The notes below the pieces were generated by a model, which worked only from the letters and a program-made list of their open reading frames with translations, was not told the origin of the DNA and did no database searches. From positions 11,155,001-11,219,000 of the forward strand of contig CP114487.1 of the NCBI GenBank assembly GCA_027186245.1: 64,000 nt of DNA, read 5' to 3'. Shown piece by piece: positions 12,144-24,982 of this stretch; position 1 is the first letter of the stretch; each line of letters starts with the position of its first letter. The DNA comes from Coriaria nepalensis (Eukaryota > Streptophyta > Magnoliopsida > Cucurbitales > Coriariaceae). A program made the translations under genes and the position numbers.

Positions 12144-15100
12144 TTAATCGATTTTGACCGATGAGTAAATGAGCCTTGTGAACCAGAAGCAGGCATAAAA
12201 TCCAATCGTACCAGTCAAAACGAAGAATGCATAAGATGCAATGAGCATGTAACCGAAGTATAAAACACCTGAGATCAGCTTAGTGATTTCAAGCTTAGTG
12301 AAGAAGTAGAAAGCGGAATAGAGGAAGAGGTAGAGAGCAGATGAGCCTGCGGTTAAGTAAGATCTCCACCACCATCGATAATCCTCACCGCACAACTGGA
12401 AGTAGCAGAGAACGATGGTTATTTCGGCGCAAGTAACGATGAGGATAACAAAGACCAAGAAGAGGAAACCAAAGATGTAGTAGAACTGGTTTAGCCAAAT
12501 CGAGGTAAGGATGAAGAAGAGCTCGATGAACACAGCTCCAAATGGGAGAATCCCTCCGATTAGAATTGAGAAGGTCGAGTTCATGTACCAGGCCTGTTCT
12601 GGGATTTGCCTTGGAATCTTGTTTGTCTTAACAGGATCTTCGATTGCTGCCTTTTTGAATCCGACATAGCTACCCACGAATACAAGGGGTACTGATATTC
12701 CAAACCATAAGAAGACTAGAGCAAACATTGTTCCGAAAGGTACAGCTCCAGATGATTTCTGGCCCCAAATGAGAGTATTTAAGATGAAGAAAACTGCTGA
12801 GATGGTAGCGGGGAACATGATCGCTGTTCTTAGGGCAATTTTCTTCCACTCGGTCCCTTTAAAGGATTTGTAGATACGGGCAGAGGCATAACCTGCGAAA
12901 AGACCCATGAAGACCCAGAGCAAGAGCATGGCTGTCATAAGGCCACCTCTATTTGAAGGGGAGAGGAATCCTAGGATGGCAAAGATCATTGTTACAAGTA
13001 TCATCCCAAAAAACTGGACTCCTGTTCCAACGTAGACACAGAGAAGAGCTGAGTTGTTTGGAGGCCTGAAAACATCACCATGGACGAGCTTCCATCCCGT
13101 CTCTTCTTGAGCCTCTTCCTGTGTCTCGAGATCATTGTACTTGGAAATGTCACGGTAAAGAGTTCTCAGCATTATCATTGCAACCATCCCCGAGAGGAAA
13201 AGGACAATCATCAATGAATTGACGATAGAGAACCAGTGGATTTGATCATCACTCATCAAAAGATAGGCATCCCATCTAGATGCCCACTTTACATCACTCT
13301 CCTGAAGATACAGAGTAGAGAATATAAGCACAATGCAAAAAGGTTGTATTTGGTAATCAAATACCAGGGTGGTCCAAGAAAACAACAATAAGAGAGCTAT
13401 TCATGCTTACGCAACTGAAGAACCTATTATCACAAAAAGCAGTTACGATTTTTGTACTACTGAGACCAGAGCAACGCACCTGAAATTCAACATCATATGT
13501 AAAAACGATTTCTTTTTGGTCTTCAACCTCTTGAGGAGAGTTGGAGTTAACAACTGCATGTTTTGTATGTGGGTCACAAGTAGTCAGACGTGTGTCCTTA
13601 TCATTCCACTTCCCTTCATATTCATGTTTGACACTGTACGCATATAGCCAATAGATAAGGAACATTACCACTTGATAGTAAGGAAAAGAAGAATCTGCCG
13701 ATTCATCATATAGTAGAGTGTGGAGGATATGGATAAGTAACCTGAATGGTTTAACCTCAAATCCCACGATTCTGGCCGAATCAGTTAGGACATCTTTGTG
13801 ATACTTGACAGTGAATGATAAATGATTGTGGATAAAGTACTTTTCTTCCTTCTTCTGTGCACAATAACATAATGTAAGCTTTTCAATCCTTGCGAAACCA
13901 GAAAAATGAAAACAGGGTGATGAATAGTGCACAAACCCCAGCATATTGGCCTTTGAGCCCAACGTGAAAGCCTAGCTGATAAACAGTAGGAGATTCCTGG
14001 TCCTGCCTTTGTATTGGAACAACTACAGGAAGGTTATCAAGGATCCTGTCATATGAATGGAAGAGTCACTAAAAGATGCAGGGACAGAGTAAAGTCATGG
14101 CTAACAACTAATAGTCTTTATTGAGTAGGTTAGACAGTGCCACACATGTTGACCCGATATTCATCATCAATCTTCTCTTTGAACTCCTTTGCATATTTAG
14201 CATTAAGTTGAACCCTGCAGACTATATTGCACATCTGATGCTCCCGCATGTTAAACTGCAAAAATTTCAAATTGGATAACAAGTTAACTATGAGAGATTA
14301 AAGCAGGCTTCTGACTCCTAGCAAAGATTTAAATTACCGTGTATGGGGAGTTTTCAATTCGGTCACCGCGAAGAACTTCTCCAAGGTTCTCTGCACTGTC
14401 CACTATTCTTTCCGGTTTGCAAAATGGAAGTGAATAGAATGAGTAAGGAAGCTGAGTCTTCGTAGAGGTTAATTTGTTCACTTTCACTTTCAATTCATCT
14501 CCCTGCATTCCAAAAAGACATGTACCAAAGTCCTCTATAAGTCAAAAAGAAAAAAGGTTCTAGAACATTGAACCCAAAGGATCATACATTACGACAGAAA
14601 GAACAAATCAAAGGATCATATTTTATATAAATCAAGAGCAGGGCCTAGTTTTACAGAAGAAACAAACTAATTCTGACATTAGTACTACCAGTACAAGATG
14701 ACTTTCTCAAAATTTGGAAATCCAAGTGAAAAACCCTTATACCGCCAACAAAAACAAAAAGCCAATATGAATATTATCGAGGATAAGTCAGCGTCGAAGA
14801 CTAGATCTAAACGTCGGTGAATCTGTGGAGGCAAAAAGGCCGGTAGCAAATTAGGTGATCGAAATAAATTTACTATCGGATTTATCATGTTACGTGATGG
14901 ATCAACATAATTTCTATGGCTAATCCAGGGCTTCCAGTCACAACCTCAAATAGCTAGATCCACAGAGCTTACAGAGATGAAGATTATACCGAATAAAGCC
15001 TGGTAATATAATAAACCAATCAAACACGCGGAGAAATATCAAAAAACCTTCACTCAACTGAGATCAGGGCAGCTAGCGAGCTACTGATAAAAAAAACATA

Positions 15101-15437
15101 CAGCATAAGAGCATCAATCAAACAAGATTGCAAGATCTAACTCCACTACAACATCTTCCATTTTGTCCACAGCCAAGCACAATAACAACTCATCTCCAAT
15201 ACAGATCCAGTAAAACACACCAGAACGACCGGCATATAGCTTCTCATACCTCCACAACACAGATAACCATTCTAAACCAAACATCTAACACAAACTTAAT
15301 TGAATTAACAAGCTGACCTTCTGGAAGTCCTCAGGAGCAACTCCAGGTAGGTAGAAACAGTGCACGCCATGGATCAGAAGCAGCAAAATCGCAGAGATCG
15401 CGAAGACACGGACTGAGAGAGATTTCCTAGACGCCAT
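12144..15437 (-). CDS. TMN8: Transmembrane 9 superfamily member (EMP70/TMN)
   Basis: Nine-pass endomembrane protein of the Golgi/endosome, linked in other organisms to membrane-protein sorting and cell adhesion. Seven exons (15318-15437, 14338-14502, 14146-14255, 13937-14045, 13742-13854, 13480-13633, 12144-13301) total 1929 nt, 642 residues, the usual size. A cleavable signal peptide ([20 protein letters not shown]) is followed by [11 protein letters not shown], a long lumenal domain with [40 protein letters not shown] and CDPHTKH, then after [19 protein letters not shown] nine hydrophobic segments. The end is SSVKID, matching the KXD/E Golgi-retention motif of plant TMNs, with aromatic residues just upstream. 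The final exon holds all the membrane spans. Best matched to the TMN8/9/10 clade; which member is uncertain. Confidence 0.93.
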
Positions 15438-17832
15438 GGCGTTGGAGAGAGGTGCCGGTGGAGGTGTTCTTGCTACAGATTGACCGATGCGTATTATGGA
15501 GTTCTTGCTACATCGGAGTCTTCGGAGATTAAGGGGCGACTTGAGATTTCCTAGCGTGCGTAATTGGTAAGTTTTTTTTTTTTTTTCCCCTCCCACCTCT
15601 CTAATCATGACACGTCATCTTTTCTGAAATTATTAAATTAAGAAGAATATTATGAAAATAAGTATATATATATAATTTGTTCTTACCAAAGATGTCAAAA
15701 TATTTATTTTTGTAAATTAAACGCATTCTACTAAAAAAAATAAGTACTTCTCAACAGGCTCCAAGTACTAAGAAGAACATTTTTTATAATCATACTCACT
15801 ATTATATTAAATAATATAATTATTTTAATAAAATAATTATGATATAATACGAGTCATATACTATACACAATATATATATATATATATAAATAATTGGAAA
15901 ATAGACAATTTAGTTATAACATTTCTACGTAAAGTGATCATTGGTGACTTGTTTAGTTACTTGTAAATTATAAAAGGTATAAAAAAAAATTAAAATACTC
16001 GGCTTACTACTCTGATCATTGGATTGGACCTTTGCTTACACATCAGACCATCAAGTTCACGCTTCTATTGGGCTGGACTTGGTCTTCATATTACTCCTAA
16101 CTTTGTGATGAATCATGATATTAGGCCCACATATACTTGTTGCCAAGCTAACTTTAAGGAAAGCAATTTCATGAGAAAATAAAAATAGAAATAAAAATGA
16201 TAATTTTTGTAGGTTTATTTAATTGTATCATATATCATAGTATATGATTTAAAAACAGATTAGATAATTTAGTAGTATGTCTTTTTTTCATTAAGCTACT
16301 TTATAAGTAGGCTATGGTGTTTTTTAAGGTTGTCTTAAGAGTGCTTTCGGACCAATAACATTGCATTCACATGCATGTGTCTCCAAAGTACAAGTGCTTT
16401 TTTTTTTTCTTCTTCCACTTTCGTTTGGAGTGCTTTTTGTTGTTTATATTACAAACGGGAGTAGAGTTTTTTTATAATAATGTTGAATAGCAATTAGTGG
16501 TTTAGATTTAAGGCGAGCACAAAACATGGAGAGAATCTTGCTGTTGATCCAAAGTAAACACAACCACTCAACCAGTCACTTAAAATGTGGGAAACTTTTA
16601 TTTTTCTCTCCCAATAAGGTTAGAGGATAAATTATGAGATTATGGGACCCAAAATTATTCCCGCCATAATCATTTTATTTTTTATTTATTTATTTTCTTA
16701 TATATATATATTATAAGGATCCCACCTAAATTTTAACGATGATATTTTTTTAAATAATAATAATATAATTTAACTAGATATATTTTAATTTAATATATGA
16801 TCAAAATCTTATACAATAAATTATATTTTGATATTATGTAAAGTGGAACCAAATTCAAATAAATGTAAGTGGCAGACATTAATTGAATTTTAACTAAAGT
16901 ATTTTATTACAGTAGTACAGTAAATAATACATACTGTAAAGTGTAAATATATTATTTATTACATTACATTACATGTAATTATTGTGGTTGCTATTAATAA
17001 TAATAAACTTTATGAAAATGACATATCATGAGCACACGTGGGATACACCAACCAAAAGGATAAAAAGCTAAATAAGTAAACTGAATAAATGATATAATCA
17101 AACACTTTTCAATTATTACTTTTCAAAAATAATTTATTTTAACTAACAGGAGGCAAATTAAAGTGCTTACGTGGCAAGAGAGAAGCTTCCCTTCGCCTTC
17201 GCCACCCTGTCGCCAACAGTCCACTCTACTGATTCCTACTCATAGGCCCACTTCTCATATCTACCTCTAACTCTACTGTATCTTTCTCTGTCTCAGTCTC
17301 TGGAGTATAATTTTCCCTCGCTCTTTCTTTCCTTTCATTTCCTTTTCCATGGTTTTGCTTTTGGCTGCAAAATACAGGGCTAGTGGGGAAGAAAGGAGTA
17401 GGGATTAGAGAAGGAAGGGGGGGGGGGGGGGGACAACTGCGTCAAAAGGAGCATCGATGCGATATCATTAAAAAGCAGAAACAGAGTCCCCTAGAGATTT
17501 GCGCCTCCAAGCAAGAGCGCTAGACCAAGTCGATCGGTCTTCATGCATCAGCCTGGTTTTATACTACAAGGCGGCGACAATTTATCATACGCTTCATCTC
17601 TGCTTTCTCTGACGCCATTTTTGCAACACCCGTATACGTTTTCTTTCCCTTGCTCATTATGCTCTCTTCCTAATAATAGTTTGTTTGTTAACTTGTGAAT
17701 CTATAAATGCGTTATCAATGTCATCATAGCGGGACAGACGCACACACTTAAAAACAGAGGCCACTGTTTCTCTGTTTCTTCTCTCTTTCAAAGGGGGTTT
17801 TTTTTTTTTAGTTGCTTTCAGAAACTAAAAAG
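15438..17832. other. Divergent promoter region between TMN and NPY1 genes
   Basis: About 2.4 kb between two divergently transcribed genes. It holds the TMN promoter at the left, very AT-rich DNA with (TA)n at about 15871-15888, a G-homopolymer of about 16 bases near 17418-17433, and the NPY1 leader (pyrimidine-rich from about 17260 on). No coding sequence or hairpin RNA is recognised. Confidence 0.6.
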
Positions 17833-18197
17833 ATGAAGTTCATCAAGTTGGGTTCAAAGCCTGATGATGCATTTCATGTTGATGGAAAAGAGACTAGGTG
17901 AGTCTTTTTCTTTTTTCTTTTTTTTTTATTGTTATTTATTATTTATTTGCTTTAGCAGCTTTTGGTACTGTATATAGTTTAGAAGATTACTTGAGGTGTC
18001 TGGTTATACGAGCTGCATGGTTTGATTGTAAGAAGATATCATCTTTAACATGACATAACCATCTTTTTTTTGCATTTCAAAATTGCTCTATCGATTCATA
18101 CAGATATATTTCGTCTGAGCTTGCAACCGATATTATAATAAATGTTGGGGGAGTAAAGTTTTACCTTCACAAGGTATCTTCTTTACATATATACATA

Positions 18198-18231
<34 letters not shown>

Positions 18232-19955
18232 TTTTTCCTTATTTGTTTCTCATTTTTGAGTGACTTTCTTGTATTTTAATAAACTGGGCTGCATGTCCCT
18301 TTTCAGTTCCCATTGCTGTCGAAGAGTTTCCGCTTGCAAAAACTAGTATCTGATGGTAATGAAAAATACTCTGATGAAATTCATATACCCGTTTTTCCAG
18401 GCGGACATAAAGCCTTTGAGATTTGTGTCAAATTCTGTTATGGAATAACTGTCACTTTAAACGCTTATGATGTCGTTGCTGCTCGTTGTGCGGCTGAATA
18501 CCTAGAAATGACTGAAAACGTTGAAAAACGGAACCTAATTTTCAAAATAGAAGTATTCCTCAACTCGAGCATATTCTGTAGCTGGAAAGATTCCATCATT
18601 GTTCTCCAAACAACCAAATCCCTTCTTCCTTGGTCCGAAGATCTCAAGATTGTCGGAAGATGCATAGCCTCCATTGCATCTAAAATTTCCGTGGACCCCT
18701 CAAATGTGACATGGTCTTACACGTGTAACCGGAGATTATCGGATCCAACAGAACATGTCTCGAAGGATTGGTGGGTTGAAGATATTTCCGAGCTTGAGAT
18801 CGATCACTTTAGACGGGTGATAAATGCGGTACGTTTGAAGGGAAGAACGGATAGTGATGTAATTGGAGAGGCCTTGAGAACTTATGCTAAAAGATGGTTG
18901 CCGGATTCTATTGATGATCTGGTTTTCGAGGATCATGTGGTTAGAAAGAGATCTCTAATAGAAACAATCATTTCCTTGCTTCCATCGGGCACTTGTACAG
19001 GTTGCTCGTGCGGATTTCTGCTGAAGTTGTTGAGATTTTCGGTTTTGGTTGGAGCAGAGGAGTCTTTGAAGGAGGATTTGGTGAAAAGAATTGGTTTGAA
19101 ATTGGATGAGGCTTCTGCCAATGATTTATTGATCCCAACTGAGAATGGTCAAGATACTAAATATGATGTTGGATTAGTTCAAAGAATTCTAGATCAATAC
19201 TTGATGCATGAAAAGCATGACTCGGGTTTAGATGATTTGCAGCAGTTTCCGGGACGGAGGTCCGTGTTAACAGTTGGTAAATTGGTCGATGAGTATCTTG
19301 CCAAAATTGCACATGATCAGAATTTAGCCCTCTCTAACTTTATCAATCTGTCAAGATCAATTCCAAAATCGGCTAGGCCTATTCATGACGGATTATACAA
19401 AGCCATTGATATATACCTTAAGGTAGTGCAATTTTTTCTCTATTAGGAATCTGACAACAATTTGAGATGAATCAATCTGTATGTTATGTTTTTCAGGAGC
19501 ATGATAATTTGACAAAAAATGAGAGGAAGAAGTTATGCGCACTGATGGATGTGAAGAAACTAACAATGGAAACATCTATGAATGCTGCACAAAATGACCG
19601 GCTACCTCTCCGAGTAGTGGTCCAAGTTCTCTTTTTCGAGCAGGTCAAGGCTTCTAATGCTTTTACTACTCATAGTGTTCAATCTGTTCCCAACAATGCA
19701 CCCGACTCTTCACAAGCAACATCATGCAATGATTTTCAAAAGAACGGAAAAGGCAGGAGAAGTATGGCGCAGCTTATGCCATCTAGGTCTATGAGGATTT
19801 TTGGTAAATTGTTGATGAATGTTGGTAAAGGGCGTGGAGAAAACAAGAATTCAGAAACGGATGCCAGTTATCAGAGTCCGAGTTCTACGGTTCAAAGAGA
19901 TATAAAGTTGTCGTCCCATTCGTTCTCTAGAAATAGGAGGCACTCTATCTCCTAG
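17833..19955 (+). CDS. NPY1: NPY1/MAB4/ENP-type BTB-NPH3 protein
   Basis: Plasma-membrane-associated adaptor which in Arabidopsis acts with PINOID and AGC kinases to keep PIN auxin carriers in place during organogenesis. Four exons (17833-17897, 18104-18173, 18307-19422, 19497-19955) give 569 residues against about 571 for NPY1. Order: [14 protein letters not shown] leader, BTB/POZ domain ([14 protein letters not shown] through [11 protein letters not shown]), then the NPH3 domain with [90 protein letters not shown] and [11 protein letters not shown]...[20 protein letters not shown]. It ends Arg-rich with NRRHSIS, the characteristic NPY tail, preceded by [15 protein letters not shown]. No lesion is seen. 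The BTB domain is split by two early introns. Confidence 0.95.
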
Positions 19956-21199
19956 ACTAGATGAATGGCATGCTGGAAGTGTGAACTGGTAGGCTCTTGC
20001 TGTAGGTTGGTATGGTCCCTATGGATTTCATCTTTTTCTTTCTGAAAATTGTGACCCAAAAAACAAAAAACTGCACTTTTGAAGCCTATTTCTATGTATA
20101 GTTGTCATGGAATCCACTTGTAATATCATCTCCTTCTATGTATGAATCATATGAGAGCTTTTTTCTGATCATCGATCCGGATTAGCGAGAACTAGAAGTA
20201 CCTCACACTGTCATAATTTGAGTTGTATCAGATACTAACAAAAATTATTTACCGTGATCAATCTCAAATTCCTATATACTATCACATTCATCTTCTATGT
20301 AGTTGAGATGAGTCGGTTTTATCATAGATACAGTATATATAACAAATTTTTATCATAGATAAAGTCTATATAACAAATTTTCTATATTTAAACGGTTAAA
20401 CGGAAATATTATGTAGGTAGAAAGACAGATGGTAGAGTTGAACTGAATTTTTGGTTATATGATTAGTCTTTTGAATAGAAGATCATGCTTGTAGCGTTGT
20501 ACACCCCAATTAACACAAGCATGAATACGTTTGAAAGAGAGAGACAAAAATTACATTTTGAAATGGTAGGAAAAACTCCGGAGGGCGTTCCACCACTTCA
20601 ACTGATGTGGACGCAGCGTGGCTCCCTCGCAGACCCCGGACATGCGCGTGCCCTGCCCGGGAGAAATGCCCTTGAGTACCGTACCCTACCCCCGAACCAG
20701 CTGCCTTCGTGCCAAGCAAGACTGCCCTTGTTCTTATTTTATACTACTAAAACTATCATCACAAGCCAAACTAGCAACAACCATCAGCTCAGGTTGGTTA
20801 GTCAAATTTAATATAAAAAGATAGATTATTTGAAAAAATAGAATAAAATTTAACGAAAGTTACCTTATTTTCATTATTTCCTTTATTTTCTTGTAATAAA
20901 ATCAAAACAGAGCATCTCCCTTTGACTCAAGAATGGCAAGTTCATGTTTGTTTGACTCTTTGTCACACAAAAACTAGTAGAATACAGAAAAATAGAACTT
21001 TAAAATAAATTTGATAAATGAAGGGGAAAGATAGAAAGTCAACTGAGGGAGTACTTATGGCCAGATTCAACGGCTGAGCAACCTGATCCGGATATTCTAT
21101 TCCTAGTCGTGCATATAGCCGAGCACAAGCGCCATAGAACTTCATTTCCTTACCGGAGGCAAAATCAAGACGGCCGTTAGAAAAAACGGTAACAGAAAG
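19956..21199. other. NPY1 3' flank and PLD promoter
   Basis: About 1.2 kb holding the NPY1 3' UTR (to roughly 20150), AT-rich DNA, and the upstream region of the plus-strand PLD gene. The stretch 20580-20730 is strikingly GC-rich compared with all surrounding non-coding DNA; it has no recognisable coding or RNA character and is listed separately as a finding. Confidence 0.55.
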
Positions 21200-23492
21200 A
21201 TGAGATTACCGCGCGCAACTATCATCTTCCTCGTTTCTCTCTTTCTCTTGTACAATCTCTCTCTGCCAGCTTTCTCCAACCCCGTATCCGACTCACAATG
21301 CGAGGCATGGCTCGTCCAATCAATTCCTACCGATATGCCCGATCTCCCACGCGTCCCTGGCGTCCTCTCGAGCGGTAAGTCCAGCTCCACTAGTCTGTTT
21401 GGCTGCTGAGAAACAGTAGGAAAACGATAATTTCTAATCGAGTGGAGTGTTTTTTATTGTTTATTGACTGTTGACTTTACAGGAGATGTGTTGGCGTGGT
21501 TGGCTGGAAATGCATCGAGGAGTCTGGATATAACAGCTCAGTACTGGGAGTTGCTTGCTTCTCCTAACGATTCTCGGTCCGGCGATTACGGATACTCCGA
21601 GGATGATCTGAATCGCTTCTGTGCCGACGAAGGTTACAATGTTTACAAATCTATCGAGAATGCTGCTGATCGAGACGTTAGGGTCAGGTAAATTGAAGAA
21701 AATAGCGCAAATTAGACTTAAAAATTGATGTAATTTCTTTCTGAACTCATTCGGAACTAGTTTATGATTATCTTGTATGTGTATAGGCTCCTATCTCATT
21801 CAGGAGTATATCCTAGTTATGATAAAGAAGCAGCCGAGCTAGCTGCAGGGAGGCCAAATGTGCAGAATGTGACTTTGTTGGTCGGTAACTGGGAGGGATC
21901 CGGCATAGTACACGCAAAAGTTTGGATATCAGATAACAGTGATGTGTATATCGGATCTGCAAATCAGGACTGGAAATCTCTCACACAGGTAGCAAACTGA
22001 TACATGTGGTTCTAATTTTGTTTCACCATGGTGATCTGTAAATGGGCATTCGTAACTCACTAATTGGATGAATTTTAGGTGAAAGAGCTAGGGATCTATC
22101 TTGTAGGATGTCCAAGTATAGCAGCACAGGTTGAGGTCTATTTTGACAACCTATGGAAACTCGGGTTTCTTAATGCTTCGGATTACACAACAACGATATT
22201 CGATAAACATTGGCAGATTAGCAGATTGGTTCCTTGCTGGTCTCACTTTGTTGATCCTAAAGCTAGATGCAAGTATGTTAGTGGTTAGCTTCCATATTGT
22301 TGTTTACTGATACTTTACTCGTCCTACCGTGACATCTTTGATAGATTATAGGTTCTTACAGATGTATAGATCTATATCTGAGTGTTTATTCTGCCACAGA
22401 TCACCTCTTCCACCATACCTGGAGATTCCCCATGTTTCTGGATATCCATATCTATCCAATCCTTATACTTTTGCAAAGTCGATTCAAACTCCTGGAAGCA
22501 GCATTTCAAGTTTACTGCCATACTCCAACTATCTCTCCTTTTCTCCTCCAGAGGTAATGGATTGTTCGATTATCTTGTAAATGAATCTTAAGCTGCAACC
22601 TTCCTCCTCATGTTTGGACATACAGTATATTAACCTGACTAGAGTTCCTTCAACAGATTTGAAAATTGATGTGTTATCTTGAACTTTCGTATGCTGTTCT
22701 ATACTTTTTCTCATTTTCGAGTTATTTGCTTCTATAGCTATTATTCGGCACGCAACAGACCGATGAACAGGCATGGGTGGAGACAATTAAATCTGTGAAA
22801 ATTGGAGGAACTGTAAGAATTAGTACCATGGACTGGCTTGGTCAATCTGAATTTGCAAACCCTGCAATCTACTGGTCAGCCCTTTCTTCTGCTATATCAG
22901 AGGTAAACCATAAAGTCACTGCCTTTTCATTTTTTCTTTACCCTCCCAACTTTATAATCAACTAATGGTATGCATATCTTCTTCATGACTTAGTTTTGAA
23001 TTCTTCCTAAAACACTAAAAAATCATCCTATGGCAGGTTGTCTTCTCCAAGAATGCAACAGTGCAGTTACTGGTAGCATACTGGGCTCATTACATTTACG
23101 AAACGGATCTGTACCTAAAGTCTCTCCTCTACTCCAACAACCTCTGCAATTCCACAAAGTACAATAAGTGTCATGGAAAGGTTCAGATCAAATATTATGT
23201 CGTCCCGGGTTACAACTTGACAGGACCCGCCCTTTATGCCAACGGAACAAGGACTAATAACATATACCCTGGTTATACCAGAGTCAACCATGGAAAATAT
23301 TCAGTTAGTGATGTTAGAGCAAACATCGGAACCAGCAATCTTCTATGGGATTACTTCTACACAACTGCTGGTGTGAGTTTCGGGACTTACAATCCTGCCA
23401 TTGTTAAGCAGCTTCAGCAAGTTTTTGATGCTGATTGGAACTCTCCGTACACTGTTCCGGTTAAAACTATACAGCAAGGCTATACATTTTAA
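21200..23492 (+). CDS. PLD3/PLD4-like two-HKD protein
   Basis: Member of the phospholipase D superfamily. Animal PLD3/PLD4 are lysosomal 5'-exonucleases and lipid transferases; the plant activity is not established to my knowledge. Seven exons (21200-21374, 21483-21687, 21787-21988, 22079-22272, 22400-22553, 22738-22902, 23037-23492) give 516 residues. A signal peptide or anchor (TIIFLVSLFLLYNLSLPAFS) opens the protein. The first HKD motif is HAKVWISD followed by YIGSANQDW; the second is HGKYSVSD followed by NIGTSN. Both His-Lys-Asp triads are intact, so catalysis is likely. Several N-x-S/T sequons fit passage through the secretory pathway. The C2 or PX/PH domains of the classical plant PLDs are absent. 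Confidence in the family is high and in the substrate low. Confidence 0.9.
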
Positions 23493-23697
23493 AGCTGATA
23501 AGTCATAGATACTCGTCTTGTTCATTTTGTTAATTATTGTGAAAAAATTGGATAATACAGGAACAGATTTATAGCTGTTTCGGGCTTCGTAATTTTGTGC
23601 TCTTGAGGGGAAGATAAATGAAATTAACTTTTATTTCGAGTTCTTCAAACTTATAAATTACGTTGATGGTTTGATTACAAAGACATTACAGAGCTTT

Positions 23698-24889
23698 TCA
23701 ATCAAGACGACGAAGAAGGTAGTCCACTTGAACACGTTTAGTGAGAGGCATTACCCATTCTCCGTAAAGGCGAGAAACAACGGATGGTTTGATTTTATAC
23801 GATGTTCCGTTTATTTCATTGCTGTCAAAGCTCACTTCTTTCCCAAACACCATTGCCTTCTTCTCCACTCTCTTCTTTATCATCTCTTCTACTTTCTCAA
23901 ATGTCAACAACTTCATTAGAGCATCTTTGTCCTGAGAACAGATTTATGCGAGGCATTCAAAATACCATAACAATCAAATCAATAACAACCGGCAAGAACA
24001 ATAGTAAAACTATATACCTACTTTACAATTAATCCACAATACCTTAGCCCGGATAAGAGGCTCATAATCTTGAGGAGCATCTCTAAATTTGACCTCAGCT
24101 ACATATTTTCCGTAATGGATCCTTCTCGAAAGCGCCTGGTAAAAATATTTCAGTTTTTTTTTTTTTTTCCTTCTTCTTTTAGTGAATATCTTATTCAGAC
24201 AAACTAATGAAAGATGATGAGCCGCATTGTTTTCTTACCTGTAAACAGACAAGATCACTCGCTGCTGTCGAGGCATAATTGCCGTCATTACCGGGAGAAA
24301 CGAACAATGGAAGGAGTTCGTTGAAGTAGAAATCCCAAATCAACTTGTTTATGTTAATAGCAGAAGATGCAGGATGTAAAACCTATAGTATAAAAATGAA
24401 TTCACTTCTGTTTCATATAATTAGATTAGGAAAAAGAAAGGAGAACCAGAGTTAAGAGTTGAATGAAAATTAAACTATTTTGACCTTTGGATACTTGTGA
24501 AGAGACACTACTGGAGGTGGTAAATTATCTGGGAAGAAAGGTTGTTCTTCAGGATTGTCATATCTACCAGCCTGGTAAAAAATAACAATAATAATAATAA
24601 TAACAATAATAATATTCAAAAAAGAAAAAAAGACAACCCATATGTAATAGAACCGTTGGAAGGGAAAGAAACATACAGCAAAGGAATGAAGGGCCTCTGT
24701 TTCTTTAACAACGTACTCAATCAAAGAGCCAGAAAAGCCGGGAATAGAAGCGTAATTTTGACGGTAAGCTGGAGAATTGAGAGGGAATCTAGCTCTTTCA
24801 ATCAAGCTGAAAATGATTGTGTCTTCCTGCCTAATCAGAGAGTCCCTCACCGAATCAAGCGTCAGCGTGTTTGCCGCCGGTTCCGCCAT
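23698..24889 (-). CDS. CM2: Chorismate mutase, cytosolic CM2-type
   Basis: Converts chorismate to prephenate, the first step toward Phe and Tyr. Five exons (24677-24889, 24485-24571, 24239-24382, 24043-24135, 23698-23931) sum to 771 nt, 256 residues, similar to Arabidopsis CM2. The all-helical AroQ fold is evident: SVRDSLIRQEDTIIFSLIER, ASIPGFSGSLIEYVVKETE, RYDNPEEQPFFPD, NINKLIWDFYF, GNYASTAASDLVCLQALSRR, HYGKYVAEVKF, MKLLTFEKVEEMIKKRVE and a final QVDYLLRRLD. The protein begins MAEPAANTLTLDS with no transit peptide, so it should be the cytosolic isoform, which in Arabidopsis is not regulated by Trp, Tyr or Phe. The 3' end faces the PLD gene only about 200 bp away. An out-of-frame ATG lies a few bases upstream of the chosen start and could lower initiation there. 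Confidence 0.94.
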
Positions 24890-24951
24890 GTACACTCCAT
24901 TTTGAAATTGGATTAAAACCAGAAGCAGCAAAAGTTAAGCACATTTACGAA

Positions 24952-24982
<31 letters not shown>

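Noticed and set aside
18465..18674. Minus-strand frames across the NPY1 third exon
   Set aside because: Antisense shadows of a conserved BTB-NPH3 coding exon.
23671..24032. Plus-strand frames between PLD and CM2
   Set aside because: Antisense of the last chorismate mutase exon.
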